Shown piece after piece: positions 5,735 to 11,118 of a DNA stretch of 11,118 nucleotides. Made by a program: the position numbers and the translations under genes. Below the pieces are notes generated by a model. The model saw nothing but the letters and a program-made list of their open reading frames with translations. It made no database searches and was not told the origin of the DNA. Source of the stretch: an uncultured Faecalibacterium sp. (GTDB taxonomy: Bacteria > Bacillota > Clostridia > Oscillospirales > Ruminococcaceae); NCBI GenBank assembly GCA_934512105.1, contig CAKSWQ010000056.1, forward strand, positions 1-11,118, written 5' to 3'. Every line of letters starts with the position of its first letter. The first letter of the stretch is position 1.

Positions 5735-5983
5735 ATGAGCGAGAAAAACAAGCAGCGAATGGAAAAGTTCGTTGCACTGTGCGATTCCGGCAAGCCGTGG
5801 TATGTGTTCCTTGTTCTGTTCAGCCTGCTGCTGGCGGCAAACGCCCTGCTGGAGCTGCTCACCGAGCAGCGGGTCAAGGGCTGGGTGTGGCTGCTCAACG
5901 CGGCGGGCATCGTGGGCTGTGTGGCTGATATCTTCCACTGCAAAAACCTTCGGGCTGCCAAGGCTGAGGACGAAAACGCATGA
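5735..5983 (+). CDS. Small two-helix membrane protein, translationally coupled to uvrC
   Basis: I do not recognise this 82-residue protein. It has a charged N-terminus (MSEKNKQRMEKF), a hydrophobic segment at about 22-42 (WYVFLVLFSLLLAANALLEL), a short TEQRVKG loop, a second hydrophobic segment at about 50-67 (VWLLNAAGIVGCVADIF), and a charged tail ending KAEDENA. It is therefore probably an inner-membrane hairpin with both ends on the same side. It has a strong AAGGAGG (5721-5727) 7 bases before the ATG, good evidence that it is translated. Its stop overlaps the uvrC start in an ATGA, so the two are translationally coupled. No promoter fits between the ptsH terminator and this gene. Any role in DNA repair would be inference from position only. 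Confidence 0.8.
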   Translation: MSEKNKQRMEKFVALCDSGKPWYVFLVLFSLLLAANALLELLTEQRVKGWVWLLNAAGIVGCVADIFHCKNLRAAKAEDENA

Positions 5984-7833
5984 CCAAGGCCGAGCTCTAT
6001 CAAAAAGCCTGTATGCTGCCGCTGCTGCCCGGGGTGTATATCATCCGGGACAAAAGCGACACCATCATCTATATCGGCAAGGCCAAGCGCCTGCGCATCC
6101 GGGTAAGCCAGTATTTCCGCGAGGGTGTGCCCCACGATAACAAGGTCAGCCAGATGATTGCCCACGCCTACGCCTTTGACGTCATCGTCTGTCAGAGCGA
6201 GTTCGAGGCGCTGGTGCTGGAAGCCAGCCAGATCAAGGCGCACACCCCCAAGTACAACATCCTGCTCAAGGATGACAAGGGTTACAGCTATATCCGCGTC
6301 ACCCGGGAGGACTGGCCGCGCCTTTCCTTCACCCTGCAAAAGGAGGAGGACGGGGCGGAGTATATCGGCCCCTACACCTCCAGCTTTGCAGCGCGGCAGA
6401 TGGCAGAAACGGCCATGGACGCCTTTTTGCTGCCGCGCTGCTCCAAGCGCTTTCCGCAGGAGATCGGCAAAGGCCGCCCCTGCCTGAACGCCCACATCGG
6501 CAAGTGCATGGCGGTGTGCAGCGGAAAAATCAGCTGCGAGACCTACAATCAGGCGGTCAAAAACGCCGTGCACCTCATCCGCTACGGCAAAAAGGATATC
6601 CTGAAAACCCTCAACGAGCGGATGCAGGAGGCCTCCGACCGGCTGGAATTTGAGACCGCCGCCCTTCTGCGGGATCAGATCAACGCCATCACCAAGCTGA
6701 CGGCAGGGCAGAAGGTGGTGGTAGACCCGGACGTGGAGATGGACGTGGTGGCGCTTGCCGGCACGCCGGACAGCGTGTGCGCGGCGGTGCTGCGCTTCCG
6801 GGAGGGACGGCTGACCGACAAGCGGGAGTTTCTGTTCCACGATACCTCGGATATCGATGCGGTGCGGGAGGAATTTCTGCCCCGGTACTATCTGGACGAT
6901 GAGCAGATTCCAAAAATCATTGCGGTGGACGCGCTGCCGCCGGACGTGGATGCCTTGCAGCAGGCGCTGAACCAGAAGCGGGGCAGCGAGGTACAGCTGT
7001 ATGTGCCCCAGCGGGGCGATAAGGCGCATCTGGTGGAGATGGCGCACACCAACGCGGTGGAGCGTCTGGCGCGGGAGAGTGGCCGCTACGCCCGGGAGGA
7101 AAAGCTGCTGGACGAGTTGGCGCAGGTGCTGGGGCTTTCAAAGCCGCCCCGCGCCATTGAAAGCTACGATATCTCCAACTGGGGCGATGGCAGCAGCGTC
7201 TGCGGCATGGTCACCTTCAAGGACGGCAAGCCCTTCAAGGCGGGCTACCGCAAATTTAAGATGAAAACCGTGGCGGGCACGGACGACTACGCTTCGCTGG
7301 CGGAGACCGTCTCCCGCCGGGCGGCAGAGTACGAAAAATACGCCGCACAGGCCGAAAACGGCCAGCCCGGCGGCAACTGGTTCGGGCAGAAGCCGGATCT
7401 TTTGCTGATGGACGGCGGCAGGGGACAGGTGAGCGCCGCAAAGGAGGCGCTTGCCGGTACAGCGCTGGCGGATGTGCCGCTGTACGGCATGGTAAAGGAT
7501 GACCACCACCGCACCCGCGCCATCGTGGACAGCGATGGGCGGGAAATCGCTATCAACATGAACCGCGGCACCTTTACCTTTATCACTGCCATTCAGGACG
7601 AGACCCACCGCTTTGCCAACGCCTACCGCAAGCAGCAGATGAAGCAGAAAAGCTATTCCTCAACCCTGACCGAGGTGCCGGGCGTAGGCCCCAAAACGGC
7701 CAAAGCCCTGCTGGCGCAGTTCAAGAGTGTGGGCGCGGTGAAGGAAGCTACTCCCGACCAGCTGGAAAACACCCCCGGTGTGGGCAGGCAGCTGGCACAG
7801 ACCATTTACGAGTATTTTCACAGGAAAGCATAA
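5980..7833 (+). CDS. uvrC: Excinuclease ABC subunit C
   Basis: UvrC makes the two incisions on either side of a lesion in nucleotide excision repair, working with UvrB after UvrA loading. The 617-residue product is complete. The GIY-YIG nuclease (about 13-95) has GVY (18-20), YIGKAK (31-36) with Tyr31 and Arg41, and the FEALVLEASQIK segment, for the 3' incision. Four cysteines (154, 168, 176, 180) match the Fe-S cluster ligands. The UvrB-contacting UVR motif lies at about 206-240. The RNase-H-like nuclease has YDISN (Asp397), LLMDGGRGQ (Asp478) and THRFA (His543), for the 5' incision. Paired helix-hairpin-helix motifs end the protein (VPGVGPKTA, TPGVGRQLA). Residues 453-470 look like a short insertion before the Asp478 strand. 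The start overlaps the upstream stop by 4 bases. Confidence 0.97.
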   Translation: MTKAELYQKACMLPLLPGVYIIRDKSDTIIYIGKAKRLRIRVSQYFREGVPHDNKVSQMIAHAYAFDVIVCQSEFEALVLEASQIKAHTPKYNILLKDDKGYSYIRVTREDWPRLSFTLQKEEDGAEYIGPYTSSFAARQMAETAMDAFLLPRCSKRFPQEIGKGRPCLNAHIGKCMAVCSGKISCETYNQAVKNAVHLIRYGKKDILKTLNERMQEASDRLEFETAALLRDQINAITKLTAGQKVVVDPDVEMDVVALAGTPDSVCAAVLRFREGRLTDKREFLFHDTSDIDAVREEFLPRYYLDDEQIPKIIAVDALPPDVDALQQALNQKRGSEVQLYVPQRGDKAHLVEMAHTNAVERLARESGRYAREEKLLDELAQVLGLSKPPRAIESYDISNWGDGSSVCGMVTFKDGKPFKAGYRKFKMKTVAGTDDYASLAETVSRRAAEYEKYAAQAENGQPGGNWFGQKPDLLLMDGGRGQVSAAKEALAGTALADVPLYGMVKDDHHRTRAIVDSDGREIAINMNRGTFTFITAIQDETHRFANAYRKQQMKQKSYSSTLTEVPGVGPKTAKALLAQFKSVGAVKEATPDQLENTPGVGRQLAQTIYEYFHRKA

Positions 7834-7877
7834 AAACACCCCCGGCATCCGTTTTCGCTTCGTTCGGATGCCGGGGG
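7832..7877. terminator. Terminator between convergent uvrC and the HAAS/DUF4097 gene
   Basis: CCCCCGGCATCCG (7839-7851) and CGGATGCCGGGGG (7865-7877) form a perfect 13-bp stem with a 13-base loop. Read on the minus strand the stem is followed by TG then TTTTT (7836-7832), a good terminator for the leftward gene ending at 7895. On the plus strand the following bases are only partly T-rich (GTTCTGTGTTTA). It probably serves both directions, better leftward. Confidence 0.85.
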
Positions 7878-7894
7878 CGTTCTGTGTTTAGGGG

Positions 7895-9001
7895 TTAATT
7901 GGCGTAGGAGATAGAGAAATCGCCGGTGACAGAATCGAGAGCAATTTTACGAGAGGTGTTTGCCTTGCCATTATGGATCGAGCTGCCCTTAAGCCCATTC
8001 GTGACGAGGCAATAGTCCGAGGCGCTGCCTTCCAGAGTCAAGTCAGTATCGCCAGTGATGACCGAGATGCTGACATCCTGAGCACCGGACAGCATACCGA
8101 TCGTGCAGTCACCCATGGCAAGTTCGGCATCGAATTCCGGTGCGGACAGATGGTCAATGCGACAGTCGCCCATGGCAAGATTAAAATCCGCCTCCTTCAC
8201 AGTTAAGCTGTCGGCAGAGACGTCCCCCATGGCAAGCTCCAAATCCAGTTCTTCCACAGAGAGCGTGCCAAGGTCAACATCGCCCATAGCAAGATCAATG
8301 TCTACCTTACACAGGATATTTTCCGGAGCCGTAATGGTGAGTACAGCACTGTAAGTATCAGGAAGATCGTAGTATTTCGGAATATGATAGGAAAACTCTG
8401 TGGTACCGTCTTTTTTGCTGGAATGGGTGAGGTACCGGGTCCTAAAGCCATCAAACTGTAAAGTGATATCCGAAGCGTCTGGGTCAACAACAAAGAGAAC
8501 GGTACCGTAATCCAACTTCAGCGATAGTTTATCGTTGACCATCTCAGCAGAGAGGGAGAAGTTCAGGCCGTCTGAGGTGGAAACGGGAACTGCGGGCTGC
8601 GTTGAGGTACTCTCGGCAGGTACTTCCGCAGAGGAAGCGGGAATTTCCGAAGCAGGAGAAACGGATTCGGCCGGCTGCACCGGAGTGGCCTTGGAGTACT
8701 GGAAGAAAAAGCAAACCAGCACCAGCACTGCCAGCCCGCCGCCCAGCACCATGCGCCAGCGGGAACGCGGCTTGCGGGCAGGGGATGCCGGGGCGGCAGA
8801 GACGCCTTGCGGGCTTTGCTCGTCCAGAATCTTGCGGGCGACCTCCTCCGGGCTGCCCAGCTCCGCAATGGCGCGGGCTTCGTTTTCCGGCCCGGCGGCG
8901 TCCAGATAATCCTCGTAATAACTCAAAGCGTCCTTGCGCTCGGCCTCCGGCAAGGGGGCAAGAAGCTGCTCCAGCGCAGCAAGAAATGCAGTACGGGTCA
9001 T
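7895..9001 (-). CDS. HAAS/DUF1700-type membrane protein with DUF4097-like LAMGD-repeat domain
   Basis: The 368-residue product has three parts. Residues 1-65 (FLAALEQLLAPLPEAERKDA, then YYEDYLDAAGPENEA and LGSPEEVARKIL) are a HAAS/DUF1700-like cytoplasmic domain, often encoded next to PadR regulators. Residues about 84-101 are one transmembrane helix after a basic stretch (RKPRSRWR). Residues about 104-142 are a Ser/Pro/Ala/Glu-rich linker, probably outside the cell. The rest resembles DUF4097 putative-adhesin beta-repeats: LAMGD occurs exactly at 237, 256, 275 and 294, a 19-residue period, followed by looser VITGD (314-318) and VTGD (358-361). The start lies 3 bases after the padR stop, with GAGGTGG as ribosome binding site, so it is the second gene of a padR operon. 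By analogy it may sense or respond to envelope conditions; its function is not known. Confidence 0.85.
   Translation of the reverse strand: MTRTAFLAALEQLLAPLPEAERKDALSYYEDYLDAAGPENEARAIAELGSPEEVARKILDEQSPQGVSAAPASPARKPRSRWRMVLGGGLAVLVLVCFFFQYSKATPVQPAESVSPASEIPASSAEVPAESTSTQPAVPVSTSDGLNFSLSAEMVNDKLSLKLDYGTVLFVVDPDASDITLQFDGFRTRYLTHSSKKDGTTEFSYHIPKYYDLPDTYSAVLTITAPENILCKVDIDLAMGDVDLGTLSVEELDLELAMGDVSADSLTVKEADFNLAMGDCRIDHLSAPEFDAELAMGDCTIGMLSGAQDVSISVITGDTDLTLEGSASDYCLVTNGLKGSSIHNGKANTSRKIALDSVTGDFSISYAN
8109..8293 (-). repeat. 57-bp-period coding repeat (four LAMGD units)
   Basis: The 14-base block encoding LAMGD recurs at 8109-8122, 8166-8179, 8223-8236 and 8280-8293, exactly 57 bp apart. 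The block shows near identity in all four copies (CTTGCCATGGG in three, one C-to-T change in the fourth), while the bases between blocks diverge. It lies in frame inside the HAAS/DUF4097 gene, so it is a protein repeat rather than a CRISPR. Confidence 0.9.
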
Positions 9002-9004
9002 AGA

Positions 9005-9322
9005 TCATTCCACCTCTCTGAAAAATGTGTCAATGGAAGAACGGTAGCGGCTCCACTCCTGCGCGTAGGCGGCAAGCTGCGCCCGCCCGGCGGAGGTGAT
9101 CTGATAATAGCGGCGGTTGCGGCCATTAAAGGGCGCATCGTAGACCGTGAGCAGCTGGTCTTTCTGCAGCCGGCGCAGCACCGGATACAGGGTGGATTCG
9201 CTTAGCTCCAGCGTGTGGGTGACCTGTTGGGTGATCTTGTAGCCGTAGGTACCTTCCGGCTCCTGCGCCACCACGGACAGCACAATGGCATCCAGCAGCG
9301 CGGCACTGATGGGAAAACTCAT
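9005..9322 (-). CDS. PadR-family transcriptional regulator
   Basis: The 105-residue product is a compact PadR-family winged-helix protein, usually a dimeric repressor that responds to small ligands or stress. The signature TYGYKITQQV (25-34) is followed by the recognition-helix region LSESTLYPVLRRLQKDQLL (40-58) and the wing GRNRRYYQITSAGRAQL (67-83). The C-terminal helix (AAYAQEWSRYRSSIDTFF) should form the dimer interface. AAAGGAGG (9333-9340) lies 10 bases before the ATG. It is the first gene of a leftward two-gene operon with the HAAS/DUF4097 gene and is preceded by a promoter overlapping a perfect palindrome, which fits autorepression. The effector is unknown. Confidence 0.93.
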   Translation of the reverse strand: MSFPISAALLDAIVLSVVAQEPEGTYGYKITQQVTHTLELSESTLYPVLRRLQKDQLLTVYDAPFNGRNRRYYQITSAGRAQLAAYAQEWSRYRSSIDTFFREVE

Positions 9323-9360
9323 GCGGGAACAGCCTCCTTTCGGTGTGGTCTGTTTCTATA

Positions 9361-9393
9361 ATATTATATAGCATATAATATTGCATAAGTCAA
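9361..9393 (-). promoter_or_regulatory. padR promoter with overlapping palindromic operator
   Basis: On the minus strand TTGACT (9393-9388) is followed by TATATA after 17 bases (9370-9365) or TATAAT after 19 bases (9368-9363). The perfect inverted repeat ATATTATAT-AGC-ATATAATAT (9361-9381) covers the -10 and part of the spacer, where a repressor would block polymerase. The AT-rich stretch stands out from the GC-rich surroundings. PadR as its binder is inference from position. Confidence 0.7.
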
Positions 9394-9462
9394 TAGGAAA
9401 TTTACCCTCTCAGTACTAAAGCATTGGGCGCAATGAGAAACCTTCTCGCCACCACCAAAAGC

Positions 9463-9512
9463 CGTCCCCTTGGGGAAGGTGGCTGCGAACGCAGTGAGCA
9501 GACGGAAGGGGT
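9463..9512. repeat. Repeat unit, divergent CCTTCCCC type
   Basis: The unit has a CCCC/GGGG core followed by a CTGCG-AA-CGCAG hairpin (9483-9494). Its right 32 bases (9481-9512) match 9792-9823 at 27 of 32 positions by eye, so this is the same family with a changed hairpin and end (GACGGAAGGGGT instead of GACTGAGAGGGT). Confidence 0.65.
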
Positions 9513-9550
9513 GATTTCCCGCAGGCTGCTGCTTGTTTTTAAGGTACTGA

Positions 9551-9593
9551 ACCCTCTCAGTCTCGCTGCGCTCGCCAGCTCCCCCGAAGGGGG
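9551..9593. repeat. Repeat unit, inverted orientation
   Basis: ACCCTCTCAGTC is followed by a TCGCTGCGCTCGCC segment and a CCCCC-GAA-GGGGG hairpin (9581-9593). It is in opposite orientation to the unit at 9764-9823 and lacks the trailing T-run. Confidence 0.7.
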
Positions 9594-9596
9594 CAA

Positions 9597-9640
9597 ACCC
9601 TCTCAGGCGCTCCCGCGCCAGCTCTCCCGAAGGGAGAGCC
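9597..9640. repeat. Repeat unit, inverted orientation
   Basis: ACCCTCTCAG is followed by a GGCGC-TCCC-GCGCC hairpin (9606-9619) and GCTCTCCC-GAA-GGGAGAGC (9621-9639). It starts 3 bases after the previous unit, as a tandem copy with a different middle hairpin. Confidence 0.7.
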
Positions 9641-9702
9641 AAGCCGTAAAGTTCATAACTAAAGTGTTGAGAGAAACGAGAAAGAATCCGGTAGTGCTCT
9701 TG

Positions 9703-9752
9703 GCTCCCTCTCCGAGGGAGCTGGCAAAGCCGTTAGGCTTTGACTGAGGGAG
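9703..9752. repeat. Repeat unit, forward orientation
   Basis: GCTCCCTC-TCC-GAGGGAGC (9703-9721) is followed by CAAAGCC-GTTA-GGCTTTG (9725-9742) and the end ACTGAGGGAG. The end (CTGAGGGAG) has changed in parallel with its hairpin (CTCCCTC), unlike the CTGAGAGGG/CTCCCCC pair elsewhere. Confidence 0.7.
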
Positions 9753-9763
9753 TTCGTTCCTAA

Positions 9764-9823
9764 CAAAAAAGCTCCCCCTTTCGGGGGAGCTGGATGCGAA
9801 CGAAGTGAGCAGACTGAGAGGGT
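9764..9823 (-). terminator. Repeat unit acting as terminator of the substrate-binding protein gene
   Basis: On the minus strand the unit begins ACCCTCTCAGTC (9823-9812), 8 bases after the gene's stop. It then forms AGCTCCCCC-GAAA-GGGGGAGCT (9791-9770), a 9-bp GC-rich stem, followed by a T-run reaching 9764. This has all parts of an intrinsic terminator for the leftward transporter operon, while being a member of the dispersed repeat family. Confidence 0.8.
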
Positions 9824-9831
9824 CAAACTTC

Positions 9832-10659
9832 TCAGTTTTCAGAAGAGATATCCTGTCCGAAGTACTTTTCGCTCAGGGTCTTTAAGGTGCCGTCGGCGCG
9901 CAGTTCTTCAATGGCGGCGTTCAGCGCGTCCAGATAGGCGGTGTCCTCGTTCTTGAGCACCGGGATGGCCACATGGGAGGCTTCGGCGGTCTGTGCCACC
10001 AGCTTGAAATCGGCCTCCGGGTGGACGTTCAGGTAGTCGTAGAAGGAAACGTCCGCGTTCAGGGTGGCGTCAATGCGGCCTGCGGTCAGCAGCTGGATGG
10101 TCTCTTCCAGCGTGTCGATGCCCTGCACGGTAGCGCCGTAGCTTTCGGCCAGCTCCATGTAGGTGGAAGCCAGACTGTTGGCGGTGGTCTTGCCCTTCAG
10201 GTCCTCAAAGCTGTGGATGTCCTCGTTATCCTTGCGCACTGCCAGTGCAGTGTGGATGTAGCCGTAGGGGGTGGTAAAATCGTAGGTCTTGGCGCGCTCC
10301 TCGGTCACTTCCACGCCGTTGCACACCATGTCGTAGCGGCCTGCGTCCAGACCGGCAAACAGACTGTCCCAGTCGCTCTCCACATACTCCGGCTCCACGC
10401 CCAGCTTTTCGGCAATGGCGCGGGATACCTCCACGTCGTAGCCCACCAGCGTGTCGGAGGAATCGTGGTAGCTCCACGGCTGCCATGCGCCCTCCAGCGC
10501 TACCACCAGCTTGCCGCTCTTCTGGATGCTGTCCAGCTTGTTCAGCGTTGCGGAACTGGCAGTACTGGCGGCGGTGTCCTTAGAAGAGCAGCCGGTCATG
10601 GACAGCACACCGGCTGCGGCCATAACACCCATCAGAGAAATAAAGGTTCTGCGTTTCAT
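9832..10659 (-). CDS. Amino-acid ABC transporter substrate-binding lipoprotein (family 3)
   Basis: This 275-residue protein captures an amino acid outside the membrane and delivers it to an ABC importer. MKRRTFISLMGVMAAAGVLS is a lipoprotein signal peptide with lipobox MTGC; Cys24 is the predicted lipidation site, followed by a Ser/Thr/Ala linker. The bacterial SBP family 3 fold (PF00497 type) runs from about residue 48: VALEGAWQPWSYHD, GYDVEVSRAIAEKLGVE (73-89), and EERAKTYDFTTPYGY (120-134), where Arg122 should hold the ligand carboxylate. GRIDATLNAD (195-204) probably supplies the amino-binding aspartate. The specificity (cystine, polar amino acid or other) cannot be settled by eye. The frame extends upstream to an ATG at 10848, but that would overlap the ATPase gene. 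The ATG at 10659 has an AAAGGA site (10670-10675) and begins at the signal peptide. Confidence 0.93.
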   Translation of the reverse strand: MKRRTFISLMGVMAAAGVLSMTGCSSKDTAASTASSATLNKLDSIQKSGKLVVALEGAWQPWSYHDSSDTLVGYDVEVSRAIAEKLGVEPEYVESDWDSLFAGLDAGRYDMVCNGVEVTEERAKTYDFTTPYGYIHTALAVRKDNEDIHSFEDLKGKTTANSLASTYMELAESYGATVQGIDTLEETIQLLTAGRIDATLNADVSFYDYLNVHPEADFKLVAQTAEASHVAIPVLKNEDTAYLDALNAAIEELRADGTLKTLSEKYFGQDISSEN

Positions 10660-10708
10660 AAGTAAAAAATCCTTTCTGTCGTGAAAAAATATAAAAACAG
10701 GAGAGAGC

Positions 10709-11118
10709 TTATTCCGTATGGGCGATCCTGCGCAGGAAGGCCCGGGTGCGCTCCTCCTTGGGGGATGCAAAGAACTGCTGGGAGGGCGCCTGCTCCACCA
10801 CCACGCCGTTTTCCATGAACACGGTCTTGGAGGAAACATTGCGGGCAAAGCCCATCTCGTGGGTGACCACCAGCATGGTCATGCCTTCCTCGGCCAGCTG
10901 CCGCATCACGCTGAGCACCTCGCCGGTCAGCTCCGGGTCAAGGGCGCTGGTGGGCTCGTCAAAGTAAATGATCTCCGGGTCGGCGGCAAGGGCGCGGGCA
11001 ATGGCCACCCGCTGCTGCTGCCCGCCGGAAAGCTGGCGGGGGTAGTAGTCGGCGCGGTCGGCAAGGCCTACCTTGGCAAGCATCTTCATGCCGATTTCAT
11101 CCGCCTGCTCCTTGGGCA
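10709..11118 (-). CDS. Amino-acid ABC transporter ATPase, GlnQ-like (partial)
   Basis: This is the C-terminal 136 codons or so of an ABC ATPase of the polar amino acid uptake family; the Walker A half lies beyond the window edge. Visible are the signature LSGGQQQRVAIARAL, Walker B IIYFDEPTSALDPE, the H-loop in LVVTHEMGFA, and the family tail VFMENGVVVEQAPSQQFFASPKEERTRAFL. It hydrolyses ATP to drive import by a membrane partner that is not in the window. It lies upstream of the substrate-binding protein gene on the same strand, 49 bases apart with no terminator between, so the two are almost certainly one operon. Confidence 0.94.
   Translation of the reverse strand, partial: PKEQADEIGMKMLAKVGLADRADYYPRQLSGGQQQRVAIARALAADPEIIYFDEPTSALDPELTGEVLSVMRQLAEEGMTMLVVTHEMGFARNVSSKTVFMENGVVVEQAPSQQFFASPKEERTRAFLRRIAHTE

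Larger units (their letters stand above)
9404..9823. repeat. Gene-free array of palindromic repeats
   Basis: This gap between padR and the transporter operon holds several members of the repeat family seen at 3177-3300. The 10-mer ACCCTCTCAG occurs at 9404, 9551 and 9597, and its complement CTGAGAGGGT at 9814, so the outermost copies face each other across the whole array. In between are C-rich/G-rich hairpins of different sequence but the same layout. The only longer open frame here (9424-9747) runs through these repeats and shows no protein-like character. Confidence 0.8.

Noticed and set aside
5188..7047. A 619-residue open frame antisense to ptsH and uvrC
   Set aside because: It spans three real genes and a promoter region on the other strand and has no domain or start signal.
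8109..8293. Evenly spaced 14-bp repeats resembling a CRISPR
   Set aside because: The 57-bp period is a multiple of three and encodes in-frame LAMGD protein repeats.
9424..9747. A possible 107-residue protein in the padR-transporter gap
   Set aside because: The frame is made entirely of palindromic repeat units and has no ribosome binding site or domain.
9404..9823. A possible CRISPR array
   Set aside because: Units differ in length, sequence and orientation, there are no uniform spacers, and no cas gene is present.
10660..10848. An N-terminal extension of the substrate-binding protein
   Set aside because: It would overlap the ATPase gene by about 140 bases and bury the lipoprotein signal peptide, which starts at 10659.

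Overview
The window looks like chromosome from a GC-rich Gram-positive gut Clostridia member, most like Faecalibacterium or a close relative in the Oscillospiraceae/Ruminococcaceae. This rests on the core gene order, the sequence style of Ffh, TrmD and UvrC, strong AGGAG-type ribosome binding sites, and short palindromic repeats ending in ACCCTCTCAG. The assignment is recognition from memory, not a search.

Layout. Positions 1-569 (minus) hold the N-terminal part of a cysteine-synthase-like protein whose usual PLP lysine is replaced by arginine. A divergent promoter region (about 600-735) separates it from a rightward housekeeping cluster: ylxM, ffh, rpsP, khpA, rimM, and a trmD fused in frame to a GNAT acetyltransferase domain. 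This cluster serves SRP targeting, the ribosome and tRNA. An intrinsic terminator and a 124-bp MITE-like element lie between khpA and rimM. A 281-bp regulatory gap then leads to ptsH (HPr), a strong terminator, a small two-helix membrane protein, and uvrC, whose start codon overlaps the small gene's stop. A perfect 13-bp-stem terminator closes this side.

The rest is on the minus strand. A PadR-family repressor gene is followed 3 bp later by a membrane protein with a HAAS/DUF1700-like N-terminus, one transmembrane helix and an extracellular beta-repeat domain carrying four exact LAMGD repeats. The padR promoter overlaps a perfect AT-rich palindrome, so autoregulation is likely. Next is a gene-free stretch of about 420 bp (9404-9823) built from several copies of the same palindromic repeat family. 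The last copy also forms the terminator of the following minus-strand operon, an amino-acid ABC transporter with a partial ATPase and a substrate-binding lipoprotein.

Most of the window is ordinary core genome. The points most worth a second look are the TrmD-GNAT fusion, the lysine-less cysteine-synthase-like protein, the small membrane protein coupled to uvrC, the LAMGD-repeat protein under PadR control, and the palindromic repeat family, which appears both inside an operon and as a terminator. I see no CRISPR array, tRNA, rRNA, phage or transposase gene.
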